From the NCBI GenBank assembly GCA_035548175.1, contig DASZTO010000041.1, positions 1-56,523 on the forward strand: 56,523 bases of DNA, written 5' to 3'. The translations under genes and the position numbers were made by a program. The DNA is from CALCHA01 sp035548175. GTDB taxonomy: Bacteria; Planctomycetota; Phycisphaerae; WQYP01. A model generated the notes under the pieces. It searched no databases, was not told the origin of the DNA, and was given only the letters and a program-made list of their open reading frames with translations. Shown piece after piece: positions 8,101 through 15,977 of this stretch; position 1 is the stretch's first letter, and each line of letters begins with the position of its first letter.

Positions 8101-9843
8101 CTACATCGGCGGAGCCGGCGTGTTGGGCCCCGGCATGGCGGGAGCGGGCGCTGTCGAGTTGCCGGCCTTGTTGGGCGTCGAAGGAGCGGATTCAGAAGAA
8201 GCGGGCTCCGCGCCCGCGAGCGCGTTCAGGCGGAGGTAAGGATTCTGCTGCATGGCGAGCCGCGCCGCGTCCTGCCCTGCCTGAAGGTCTTTTTCATCGT
8301 GGCTGGCGTCGTACTCGCCATATTTCACGGCCGCCATCAGCGAAGGGGCCAGCCATTGCACGGGAATCGCCCCACCCGCCAGGCCCTTGGCCGAGGTGAT
8401 GAGGCTTTCGGCGTCCTTGAATTGCTTCTGGGCGGCCGCGCGATAGGTCGCCTCGGCGGTTTCCGGCGAGGACGCCGGCGCTGGCGCGCCGCCGTTGCCC
8501 GAGATGACGCTGTTGGCCTGATTCATCGCCGATTCACCGGCCGCACGCATCGAGGCGACGGCCGCGGCCATGAGATTGGCCTGCCCGGACTGCGTCTTGG
8601 CGGCTGCTTGCTGCAGCATGAGGATGGACTTGGCCTCGTTGTCACGGGCGACCTTGGCCAGCGGATCGTCAGCGTCCGCCGTCTCCGGAAGCTTCGACTG
8701 CGCATCGCCCAGGGCGCTCACCGCGGCCCCGTACGCCTTATCCGCCGCCGTGCTCTGCGCGAGGATGTTCTTGACCTCCTTCTCCACCTGCCCGGCCAGA
8801 TCGGTGAAGTCCTTGTACTGCTGCTTCAGGCCTTCCTGTGCGTCGATGAGTTTCTGGGCCTGCCCGCGCAGGTCGGCGGCGAGCTTCGACGATTTCTCTG
8901 CCTGCGCCTGCTCGGCGGTTTGGCCCCCCTGCAGGACTTCCAGCTTCGCTTCGGCTTCCTTCTGCTTGATTTGCGCGACGTTGAGGGCCGACTGCGCTTC
9001 ATCCAGCTGAAGCTGCAGGTTCACCACATCGGCCGTGAGCTGGTCCGCCTCCTTCCGGGCGTCCGCCGCCTTGCGGGCCGCATCGATCGCCGCGTTGCCC
9101 TGGAGTTTTTCCGAGGCCTGGAACGCCGCCTCCGTCTGCGAGTAAATCTCCGAGGCGCGGGACTGTTTGTCGGCAATCTGCTTCTTCAGATCGTCGACCG
9201 CCGACTGCGCCTTGCCCGTGTTGTCCTTCGCGCTGCTCAGGGCGCTTTGCGCGGCCCCGGTATCCGCGGCGGTGACCTTCGCCCGAGCGTCCTGCACGCC
9301 CGCTTCGCCGCCCAGGGCCATCACGTAGGACGCCTGATCTTCCAGGGCCGTCCACTTGCGTGACAGTTCGAGGACTTTGTCCTGTTCCTGCGACAGCAAC
9401 TCCTCGCCATATTGCCGCGACACCGTCCCCAGCTCCGATTGGATCAAACTGTGAAGAACCGGCGGCACGTCGGCGGCGGCGGCTTTGTTCAACTGATCGA
9501 CAGCCGCCTTGAGATCGTCTGCCCGGGAGTTCTGCTCGAAATACTGCTTCCACGCCCCCCTGGCATTGAGGTTGTCGGCGGCAACCGCGGCCTTGGCGTT
9601 CTCCGCCGCGTTCGGGTCCTTCTGCACGGATTCCATAAAGCCCGCCGTGGGCCGCATTTCCCCCGCCGAGCGCGCCAGCCGCACCCCATCGGTTGCATCC
9701 TTGGAGGCGGTCTTGGCGGACATCGAGGTATCGCCACAGGCGCCCAGGACCAGGCAACCGGAACCGACGGCCAGCGCCAGAAGGGCGCGGACTCCGCGGC
9801 CAGAGAGGGGCGTACGCCCGGCAGCGATCGGGGAATAATTCAC
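8101..9843 (-). CDS. Exported lipoprotein with long coiled-coil region
   Basis: About 580 residues. A signal peptide with a lipobox (LVLGAC) is followed by a mature protein dominated by Ala/Gln/Lys/Glu-rich heptad-like sequence (about residues 100-430), typical of a long coiled coil. The tail is Pro/Ala/Ser-rich and ends in NTPAPPM. I place the start at GTG 9843, which has AAGGAG eight bases upstream; a longer open frame reaches 10260 but its extra part overlaps the AAA gene and is not protein-like. A good promoter lies at 9904-9932. It is probably anchored in a cell membrane facing the periplasm. No known family was recognised. Confidence 0.75.
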   Translation of the reverse strand: MNYSPIAAGRTPLSGRGVRALLALAVGSGCLVLGACGDTSMSAKTASKDATDGVRLARSAGEMRPTAGFMESVQKDPNAAENAKAAVAADNLNARGAWKQYFEQNSRADDLKAAVDQLNKAAAADVPPVLHSLIQSELGTVSRQYGEELLSQEQDKVLELSRKWTALEDQASYVMALGGEAGVQDARAKVTAADTGAAQSALSSAKDNTGKAQSAVDDLKKQIADKQSRASEIYSQTEAAFQASEKLQGNAAIDAARKAADARKEADQLTADVVNLQLQLDEAQSALNVAQIKQKEAEAKLEVLQGGQTAEQAQAEKSSKLAADLRGQAQKLIDAQEGLKQQYKDFTDLAGQVEKEVKNILAQSTAADKAYGAAVSALGDAQSKLPETADADDPLAKVARDNEAKSILMLQQAAAKTQSGQANLMAAAVASMRAAGESAMNQANSVISGNGGAPAPASSPETAEATYRAAAQKQFKDAESLITSAKGLAGGAIPVQWLAPSLMAAVKYGEYDASHDEKDLQAGQDAARLAMQQNPYLRLNALAGAEPASSESAPSTPNKAGNSTAPAPAMPGPNTPAPPM

Positions 9844-9903
9844 CACAGCCACTCCTTCGCGCGACAGACACAACAGGGAATTGCGGAAGATGCCATCCTC
9901 TGT

Positions 9904-9932
9904 AGTATGCACCGGTCGATTCTGGGGGTCAA
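9904..9932 (-). promoter_or_regulatory. Sigma70-like promoter for the coiled-coil lipoprotein gene
   Basis: On the minus strand TTGACC (9932-9927) and CATACT (9909-9904) are separated by exactly 17 bp, about 60 bp upstream of the GTG start. This is one of the closest consensus matches in the window. Confidence 0.55.
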
Positions 9933-10050
9933 TATGGCAGTCGCCTGAAGGGCGGGCCGGCCCGGTTTGCGGCATGGATGGTGCGGGCGCGGCTGGGGGT
10001 GCGGGGCAGGTGGGGCCGATAGAGGGTAGAATGGGGTACAGGAGCGACGC

Positions 10051-11190
10051 ATGATCGAGCGGTTTCGGGTACAGAATTACAAAGCGCTGCGGGACGTGGA
10101 GTTGGCGTTGACGCCGATGCACGTCCTGATCGGTCCAAACGATTCGGGGAAGACGAGCATTTTGGAGGGGCTGGCGGCGTTGTCGCGGAGCGTGGAGATG
10201 CCGCTCCCAGCCGCATTCCAAGGCCGGTGGTCTGGTCGAAATCTGGTTTGGGGTGGACATGACACCATTCGCTTCGAAGCCACTATTTGGGGGAAAGAAT
10301 ATAAGGTCGGCGGTCGATTTCCCACGAGCGGCCGTGGCGTCGTGGTAGATGGAGAGGTTCTCGATGGAAGGTCGGTCCCGTCCGGTGGTCAGGAAACAGT
10401 GGTAAGTATTGGCTATCGAGCGCCCAGCGAAGTCAGCGCCGCTTATTTGGAGGGCGTGAAGGTTATTCGTGAAGGTTTAAGTGGCGTTCACTATTACAGA
10501 TGGGTTCCTAAGCTTCTAGGACTCCCGTGCGGCCTTGATGCTTCACGACGATTCAAGATGGATATCACCGGCTTTGGGCTCGCGCTGTGCCTTGATGAAA
10601 TTCTAGGGGCAGATCGGACGCTATTTGCTGATCTAGAAACGCGATTTAAGAGCTTTTTCCCCCAGGTTAAGTCCATCCGCTTGGTCCAGGAACGAGGGTA
10701 TCGGGCGGTGAGTGATCCCAATGTGGGTTTTCCCCGGCTGGAGGATACTGAGGGCAAGGCGATTTATCTTGAGTTGTCGTCGCCAGCAACCTTCGTCTCG
10801 GCGGCGCAGACATCGGATGGTCTCTTATTGGTGCTGGCATATTTGGCCATTCTCTATTTGCCGGAGCCGCCGCGGTTGTTGTTGGTGGAGGAGCCGGAGA
10901 ATGGGATACATCCGGGGCGGTTGAAGGAAGTGATGACGATTTTGCGGGAGTTGGTAGCGGAGCAGGGGCACACGCAGGTGGTGATGACGACGCATTCGCC
11001 GTATCTGGTGGATTTGTTCAAGCCGGAGGAGGTGACGCTGTGCCAGAAGGGAGAGGATGGGGCGGTGAAGGTGACGCGGCTGTCGGACAGCGCGGCGGTG
11101 CGGAAGCAGATGGATGTGTTCACGCTGGGGGAGATTTGGACATCGGAGGGAGATGAGGCGCTGGCGGCGCCTGCGGGGCAGGGCGGCTGA
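10051..11190 (+). CDS. AAA/ABC-type ATPase, RecF/OLD-like (AAA_21 type)
   Basis: A 379-residue SMC/RecF-like ATPase. Walker A is GPNDSGKTS at 28-36; the signature-like loop is SAAQTSDGLL near 250-259; Walker B is LLLVEEPENGIHP at 276-288; the switch histidine is H315 in MTTHSP. These are the hallmarks of OLD-family and AAA_15/AAA_21 ATPases. The stop is two bases from the next start, so it is surely co-expressed with the TOPRIM-like gene at 11193. Bases 10250-10800 are visibly poorer in GC than the neighbours, which hints at transfer. By analogy with PARIS and OLD/Gabija systems, a role in phage defence or DNA metabolism is plausible but not shown. Confidence 0.85.
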   Translation: MIERFRVQNYKALRDVELALTPMHVLIGPNDSGKTSILEGLAALSRSVEMPLPAAFQGRWSGRNLVWGGHDTIRFEATIWGKEYKVGGRFPTSGRGVVVDGEVLDGRSVPSGGQETVVSIGYRAPSEVSAAYLEGVKVIREGLSGVHYYRWVPKLLGLPCGLDASRRFKMDITGFGLALCLDEILGADRTLFADLETRFKSFFPQVKSIRLVQERGYRAVSDPNVGFPRLEDTEGKAIYLELSSPATFVSAAQTSDGLLLVLAYLAILYLPEPPRLLLVEEPENGIHPGRLKEVMTILRELVAEQGHTQVVMTTHSPYLVDLFKPEEVTLCQKGEDGAVKVTRLSDSAAVRKQMDVFTLGEIWTSEGDEALAAPAGQGG

Positions 11191-11192
11191 CC

Positions 11193-11786
11193 ATGCGGAT
11201 TTTGCTGGTGGCGGAAGGAGAGCATGAGTTGTCGGGGGCGTTGGAGGCGTTCGTGCGCCGGCTGCTCGGAGCGGGACCCGAGCTCACCATGGAGCCCCTG
11301 TACGTGAGCGATCCGTGCGTACGGGTGAACACGCGGCCGGGGAAGGGTGGGGCGCTCAAGAAGCGTATTTTGCGGTGGGCATTGGAAGCCGAGAAACGCG
11401 GTTGCGATGCGTTGGTGTTGCTGGTGGATGAGGATGGGGATCGCGATCGGCGGCAGCAGGTGCGGGATGCCAATGAAACGACGGGCGTGGGAGCGCCTTT
11501 CGCGGCGGGCGTGGCGATTCGGACATTTGACGCATGGATGCTCGCCGATGAGCAAGCGATGTCGTCCGCCTTGGGGCAAATGATCGAGTGCCAGAAGTCG
11601 CCGGAGAGGATCGGGAATCCCAAGGCGGTTTTTCTGGATCATCATCGTCGCACTGGCGCGGTGGTCCCACCGCGGGAAGCGTATCGGCTCATCGCGGAGG
11701 CGGCGGACCTGGAACTGCTGGAGGCTCGCTGCGAGGATGGATTTGGGCCATTCGCCGGCGCGGTCCGTCGCTTGCGGAAATCGTAA
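11193..11786 (+). CDS. TOPRIM-like DUF4276 family protein, partner of the ATPase
   Basis: 197 residues. The start LLVAEGEHE puts a conserved Glu (E10) after the first strand, and LVLLVDEDGDRD (about 75-85) gives the acidic cluster expected of a TOPRIM metal site. IRTFDAWMLAD (about 109-119) matches the EAWLLAD-type motif of DUF4276 proteins. In OLD nucleases the ATPase and TOPRIM parts are fused; here they are separate and almost overlapping, as in PARIS, though PARIS uses DUF4435. Nuclease or effector activity is inference. The next gene is convergent, 24 bp away, so the pair forms a self-contained two-gene unit. Confidence 0.75.
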   Translation: MRILLVAEGEHELSGALEAFVRRLLGAGPELTMEPLYVSDPCVRVNTRPGKGGALKKRILRWALEAEKRGCDALVLLVDEDGDRDRRQQVRDANETTGVGAPFAAGVAIRTFDAWMLADEQAMSSALGQMIECQKSPERIGNPKAVFLDHHRRTGAVVPPREAYRLIAEAADLELLEARCEDGFGPFAGAVRRLRKS

Positions 11787-11810
11787 GAACATGCCCGCAG
11801 ATCGACATGT

Positions 11811-14279
11811 TTAGAGATTTCTGCCGGCGACGGAGGCGACGGTGGCGAGGAGTTCGGGGCCTTCGACGGGTTTGGCCAGGTGCACCTGGTAGCCGGACAT
11901 CAGGGCGCGGGTGCGGTCTTCGGAGCGGGCGAAGGCGGAGAGGGCGATGGCGGGGGTTTTGCCGCCCTTGTCGGCGGGGAGGCGTCGGACCTCGCGGATG
12001 AACTCGTAGCCATCTTTTCCGGGCATGCCGATATCGCTGATCAGGACATCGATCGGTTGTTTCCGCAGGATCGCCAGGCCGTCGTCGGCGTTGGCGGCCA
12101 GGGACACCTCGGCCTGGTGGTTCACCAGAATGCGGCGGATCAGGTCGCGGGCGTCCGGCTCGTCCTCGACCACCAGCAGGCGCACGCCCGAAAGGGACAG
12201 GGCGCTGGTTTCAGGGGCCTCCTTGCCTGATTGACCTCGCGGGTGGCGGCGGTCGGCGTCGTCGGTGGCGACCAGCACGGGTATGGTCACGGTGAAGGTC
12301 GAGCCCTTGCCCTTGCCCGGACTCTTGACCCGCACGGTCCCCCCGTGGAGTTCGACGAGCTGTTTGACGATGGCCAGACCCAGCCCCAGCCCGCCATGGC
12401 GGCGCGTGGTGGTGGAGTCCGCCTGGCGGAAGCGATCGAAGACGTGGGGAAGAAATTCCGGATCGATGCCTTCGCCGGTGTCGCTGACGGTCAGCTCAAT
12501 GTGGGAATTCACGCGCTCCAGCAGAATGGTCACCTTGCCGCTCTTGGGGGTGAATTTGATGGCGTTGGAAAGGAGGTTCCACACGACCTGCTGAAGGCGC
12601 CCCGGATCGCCCGCGACCGGACCGGCGTGGGGATCCAGGACGCTTTGCAGGCGGATGTCGCGGGAGTCGGCCGCGGGCTTGACGGATTCGATGGCGGCGT
12701 TGACGACCTGGGCGAGCTCGACGCGCTGCACATCCAGGCGGATTTTGCCGGAAATAATGCGCGACATGTCCAGCAGGTCTTCGATCAGTTGCGTCTGCAC
12801 GCGGGCGTTGCGTTCGATGACATCGAGGCCCTCGGCGACGGTGGCCGGATCGGCGTGGGTGTTGCGAATGAGCTGGGACCAGCCGAGGATGGCGTTCAGG
12901 GGCGTCCGCAGCTCGTGAGAGAGGGTGGCGAGGAATTCGTCCTTCAGGCGGGATATGCGCTCGATTTCGCCGCGGGCGGCGCGTTCGGCGTTGAGGAGTT
13001 CCTCGCGTTCGCGCATCAGTTGCTGCTGGTCGGTGACGTCGGTGTGGGTTCCGAACCACAGGATGGTTTTTCCGGCGCTGTCGCGGAAGGGGTGAGCGCG
13101 GGAGAGGAACTGGCGGTAGACGCCATCGGCGCGGCGCAGGGGGAAGGTGTCTTCCCAGGGATCGCCGGACTGGATGGCGCGTTTCCATTTGTCGGCGACG
13201 CGGGACGCCTGCGCGGGGTCGACGAAATGTTCCCACCCGCCGGGCGTGGGGTTATCGGGATCGGCGCCGGTGAATTCATACCAGCGCTGGTTGAACCAGA
13301 AAGGGGCGCCGTCATCGCGGGACATCCAGGCCAGCTGGGGGATGGAATTGGCCAGCTGCTGGAAGCGTTTCATGTTTTCTTTGACCTGGGCGTGGAGGGT
13401 GGCGTTCTCGAGCGCGACCCCGGCGTGGCCCGCGATGGCGCCGACGACAGCCTCGGCCTGGTCGTCGAAGACGCCGGTCTTGGAGTGCCCGAAAAAGAGA
13501 CCCCCGATGACCCGCCGGTCACGCGAGAATACGGGAACCGCAAGATAGGAGCGGACGGGCAGGTGGCCTTCGGGCATGCCGTGATTCGGGACATTTTTGC
13601 CGTAGCGGGGGTCCTTCGTGATGTCGGCCGAGCGCACGATGCCGGCGCCGGAAAAGGTGGGACCGAAAACTTCGGTATTGCGCGGCATGGGAAATTTGTC
13701 GAACGCTTCGCGGGAAACCCCCGAGAGCGTGTAAAGCTTGTAGGATTCCCCGGCTTCGTTGACCACGTTGTAGAAGAACGCGCCGAACTGGGCGCCGGCC
13801 AGTTCGGTGGCGGCATCGGTGATGGATTGAACGATTGATTCGACATTGAACTCGCCGGCCATGGCTTTGCCCAGGGCGTAGAGGCGGTCGCGTTCGCGGG
13901 CGGTGCGCTTGGCGGTGGTGATGTCGCGCGCGATCTTGGAGACGCCGACGATCGTGCCGTCAAGATCGCGGATCGGGGAGATGGTGACCGAGACGTGGAT
14001 GAGGGTGCCGTCTTTGCGTTGGCGGATGGTTTCGAAGTGATCGATGCGTTCGCCGCGGCGGATTTTGCCGAGGATGACGGGCTCTTCACCGAGTCTGTCG
14101 GCGGGGATGATTTTGGTGATGGACTGACCGATCATTTCCTGGGCGGTGAAGCCGAAGATGCGTTCAGCGGCGACGTTCCAGGACTGGACAATGCCGTCGA
14201 GATTTTTGGAGACGATGGCATCATCGGAGTTTTCGATGATGGCGGTGTGATGGAGGTGCCACGAGGGGACTGAGGCCAT
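11811..14279 (-). CDS. Hybrid sensor histidine kinase: PAS-GAF-PAS-HisKA-HATPase-REC
   Basis: 822 residues with no membrane segments, so a cytosolic sensor. Order: PAS (about 10-125), GAF (about 145-290), PAS of the PAS_3 type (about 300-415), HisKA with phospho-acceptor H455 in LSHELRTPLN, HATPase_c (about 545-665, N box LLSNAIKF, G boxes DTGEGI and GGLGLGL) and a C-terminal receiver (about 700-815) with D749 in LISDIGMPG. All catalytic residues are present. The start at ATG 14279 is set by the PAS domain; the ribosome binding site is weak. The open frame upstream to 15533 is a shadow of the methyltransferase. No partner regulator gene is adjacent. Confidence 0.92.
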   Translation of the reverse strand: MASVPSWHLHHTAIIENSDDAIVSKNLDGIVQSWNVAAERIFGFTAQEMIGQSITKIIPADRLGEEPVILGKIRRGERIDHFETIRQRKDGTLIHVSVTISPIRDLDGTIVGVSKIARDITTAKRTARERDRLYALGKAMAGEFNVESIVQSITDAATELAGAQFGAFFYNVVNEAGESYKLYTLSGVSREAFDKFPMPRNTEVFGPTFSGAGIVRSADITKDPRYGKNVPNHGMPEGHLPVRSYLAVPVFSRDRRVIGGLFFGHSKTGVFDDQAEAVVGAIAGHAGVALENATLHAQVKENMKRFQQLANSIPQLAWMSRDDGAPFWFNQRWYEFTGADPDNPTPGGWEHFVDPAQASRVADKWKRAIQSGDPWEDTFPLRRADGVYRQFLSRAHPFRDSAGKTILWFGTHTDVTDQQQLMREREELLNAERAARGEIERISRLKDEFLATLSHELRTPLNAILGWSQLIRNTHADPATVAEGLDVIERNARVQTQLIEDLLDMSRIISGKIRLDVQRVELAQVVNAAIESVKPAADSRDIRLQSVLDPHAGPVAGDPGRLQQVVWNLLSNAIKFTPKSGKVTILLERVNSHIELTVSDTGEGIDPEFLPHVFDRFRQADSTTTRRHGGLGLGLAIVKQLVELHGGTVRVKSPGKGKGSTFTVTIPVLVATDDADRRHPRGQSGKEAPETSALSLSGVRLLVVEDEPDARDLIRRILVNHQAEVSLAANADDGLAILRKQPIDVLISDIGMPGKDGYEFIREVRRLPADKGGKTPAIALSAFARSEDRTRALMSGYQVHLAKPVEGPELLATVASVAGRNL

Positions 14280-14453
14280 AGAGACGTTTCCGGAGGGGAG
14301 CCGCAGGAGTAAGCCTGGAACAAGGGATGGTAGCCGTGCAAGTGCTGAATGAAAACCCTTTTGGCGGCCATGGATGGGCTGGGTCATGCGGGAAAGTGCG
14401 CCTGGGGTATGATGCAAAGGGTATACTGCGGCGCTTGAAAAGAGGCGACGGTC

Positions 14454-15107
14454 ATGGATGCAGTGAAACAGGTGGTCAGGGCGCACTGGGGACGGCGCGC
14501 CGCCGAGTTCGATCGGGGCGCAACGCACGGGATTCTCACCGACGAGCAGGGGGCGGCCTGGCGCTCTCTGCTGAAAGACGTGCTGGGAGAAGGGGCGAAG
14601 GATGTGCTGGACGTGGGATGCGGGACGGGATTCCTGGCGCTTTTGGCGGCGAAGTTGGGGCATCGGGCGGTGGGCGTGGACCTGGCGCCCGAGATGGTGG
14701 CGCTGGCGCGCGAAAAGGCGCAGCGGGTGGCGACAGGCGCGACGTTCCTCGAGGGGGATGTGGAAACGTTGGACTTTCAGGCAGGACGGTTTGACGTGGT
14801 GATCGAGCGGCATGTGCTCTGGACCTTGCCGGCGCCGGTCCAAGCCCTGCGCGAATGGCGGCGCCTGCTCCGGGGCGGCGGAGAGGTGGTGCTCATCGAA
14901 GGCCACTGGGGCGAGCGCAGGCAGCGGGATGAATATGACGGGATCAAGGACCGCCTGCCACTCTACGGAGGACGGCCAGCGCGGGAGGTGATGGCGGCGG
15001 TGCGCGCGGCGGGGTTCGGGGACGTGACGGTGCGGGAGATGATGGAGCCGGCGCTGTGGGGCGGAGAGGCGGGGTGCGAGCGGTATATGGTGCGAGGACG
15101 CGGGTGA
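14454..15107 (+). CDS. Class I SAM-dependent methyltransferase
   Basis: 217 residues with the Rossmann-type methyltransferase fold: motif I VLDVGCGTG at 51-59, an acidic ribose-binding position in VGVDLAPEM, motif II near FDVVIERHVLW, and GGEVVLIEGHW as motif III. It resembles the UbiE/Methyltransf_11 group; the substrate cannot be told. A TATACT hexamer at 14422-14427 may be its -10 element, but no clear -35 is present. It is divergent from the hybrid kinase. Confidence 0.85.
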   Translation: MDAVKQVVRAHWGRRAAEFDRGATHGILTDEQGAAWRSLLKDVLGEGAKDVLDVGCGTGFLALLAAKLGHRAVGVDLAPEMVALAREKAQRVATGATFLEGDVETLDFQAGRFDVVIERHVLWTLPAPVQALREWRRLLRGGGEVVLIEGHWGERRQRDEYDGIKDRLPLYGGRPAREVMAAVRAAGFGDVTVREMMEPALWGGEAGCERYMVRGRG

Positions 15108-15282
15108 CGGCGTCTGAACATTTTTCCCGCTGAGGGGGGATCGCACGATCGGGGCACCGATCTCGTTGTGCTGACGATGGAACAAGTTTTTCCCCCCCCT
15201 CGATTCGCCCAGCGACGCAACCTTGATCTCCGCGCTGTCCTGAAGCGCCGCGAGACGTTGCTCACTACAACCTGGCTGATCC

Positions 15283-15942
15283 TCACCTGACCGCGCGCCC
15301 ATGCGCTGCCGCCCACGCACGGATCGCCTTGACCTCCGGCTCCGCGGCGTCATTCTGCGGAAACCGAATGGGGATCCCCGCCGGATACAACACGAGCTTG
15401 GCCTCCAACCCCTCCAGATCATCAAACGTGGCATCATCCACCAGCAACGATAGTCCGCCGCGCTGCCCGTCGAACACATACACATCCACCTCCTTCTCAT
15501 CCGACCGCCGCTCCAGTTCCCCGCGCCATGCATCCCCCGCCTTCGCCTGCACGGTCGCCAGTTCCTCCGCGGTCAATACCCAGCTATGCCCCCCGAGCAA
15601 TGCCCGCACGATCGCCGCCCGCCGCTGTTTTTCTCCATCCTTCGGCGTCTGGGCGTCGGCCGGCTGATTTGCCACATAATCCCGCCCCAGCGCGTCCATC
15701 AAGGCCCCCTTCGCCTGCGCTGATCCCTTTCGCCCCAGCATCCCGGCCGCCGAGATCCCAGTCATCCTCCACCGCCCCATCCAGCCGCCGCGCACACTCC
15801 ACCAACGCCTCCGGCGTCCCGAGAAACCGCAGCCGCCGCACCGCCTCCCGCCGCTCCCTGCCATGACCCTCCGCCGGCCCACCCAGTATGTTCCGTATCT
15901 CCGCCAACTGCCTAAGCCCTGGTCTCGCCGAGTGCTTGCACC
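15283..15942 (-). pseudogene. Decayed, internally deleted copy of the neighbouring secreted protein gene
   Basis: Two reading frames each match the protein encoded at 15978-18194. The upstream part (about 15942-15755) reads like its residues around EIRRIL...AVRRLRFLNTPEA...KRLDG...DAWDL. The downstream part (about 15750-15283) reads like its C-terminus: SAATMLKRRG, ALGRKYVAN, GHRWVLT, YPADFPIR, and DWAAGQGRMVK at the end. The frames meet near 15745-15757, where the middle of the gene (roughly 400 residues) has been deleted with a frameshift. No signal peptide remains. It lies directly downstream of the intact gene in the same orientation, so it is a tandem duplicate that decayed. Confidence 0.75.
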
Positions 15943-15977
15943 TTCCGCGGCGTCAGCGTCGACGCCGCCGCCTGGTT

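Noticed and set aside
10051..11786. Calling the ATPase/TOPRIM-like pair a PARIS system
   Set aside because: The second protein shows DUF4276-type motifs rather than those of the DUF4435 protein AriB, so only the general architecture is shared.
12231..13838. 535-codon plus-strand open frame
   Set aside because: Antisense to the hybrid histidine kinase, whose domains are unmistakable on the minus strand.
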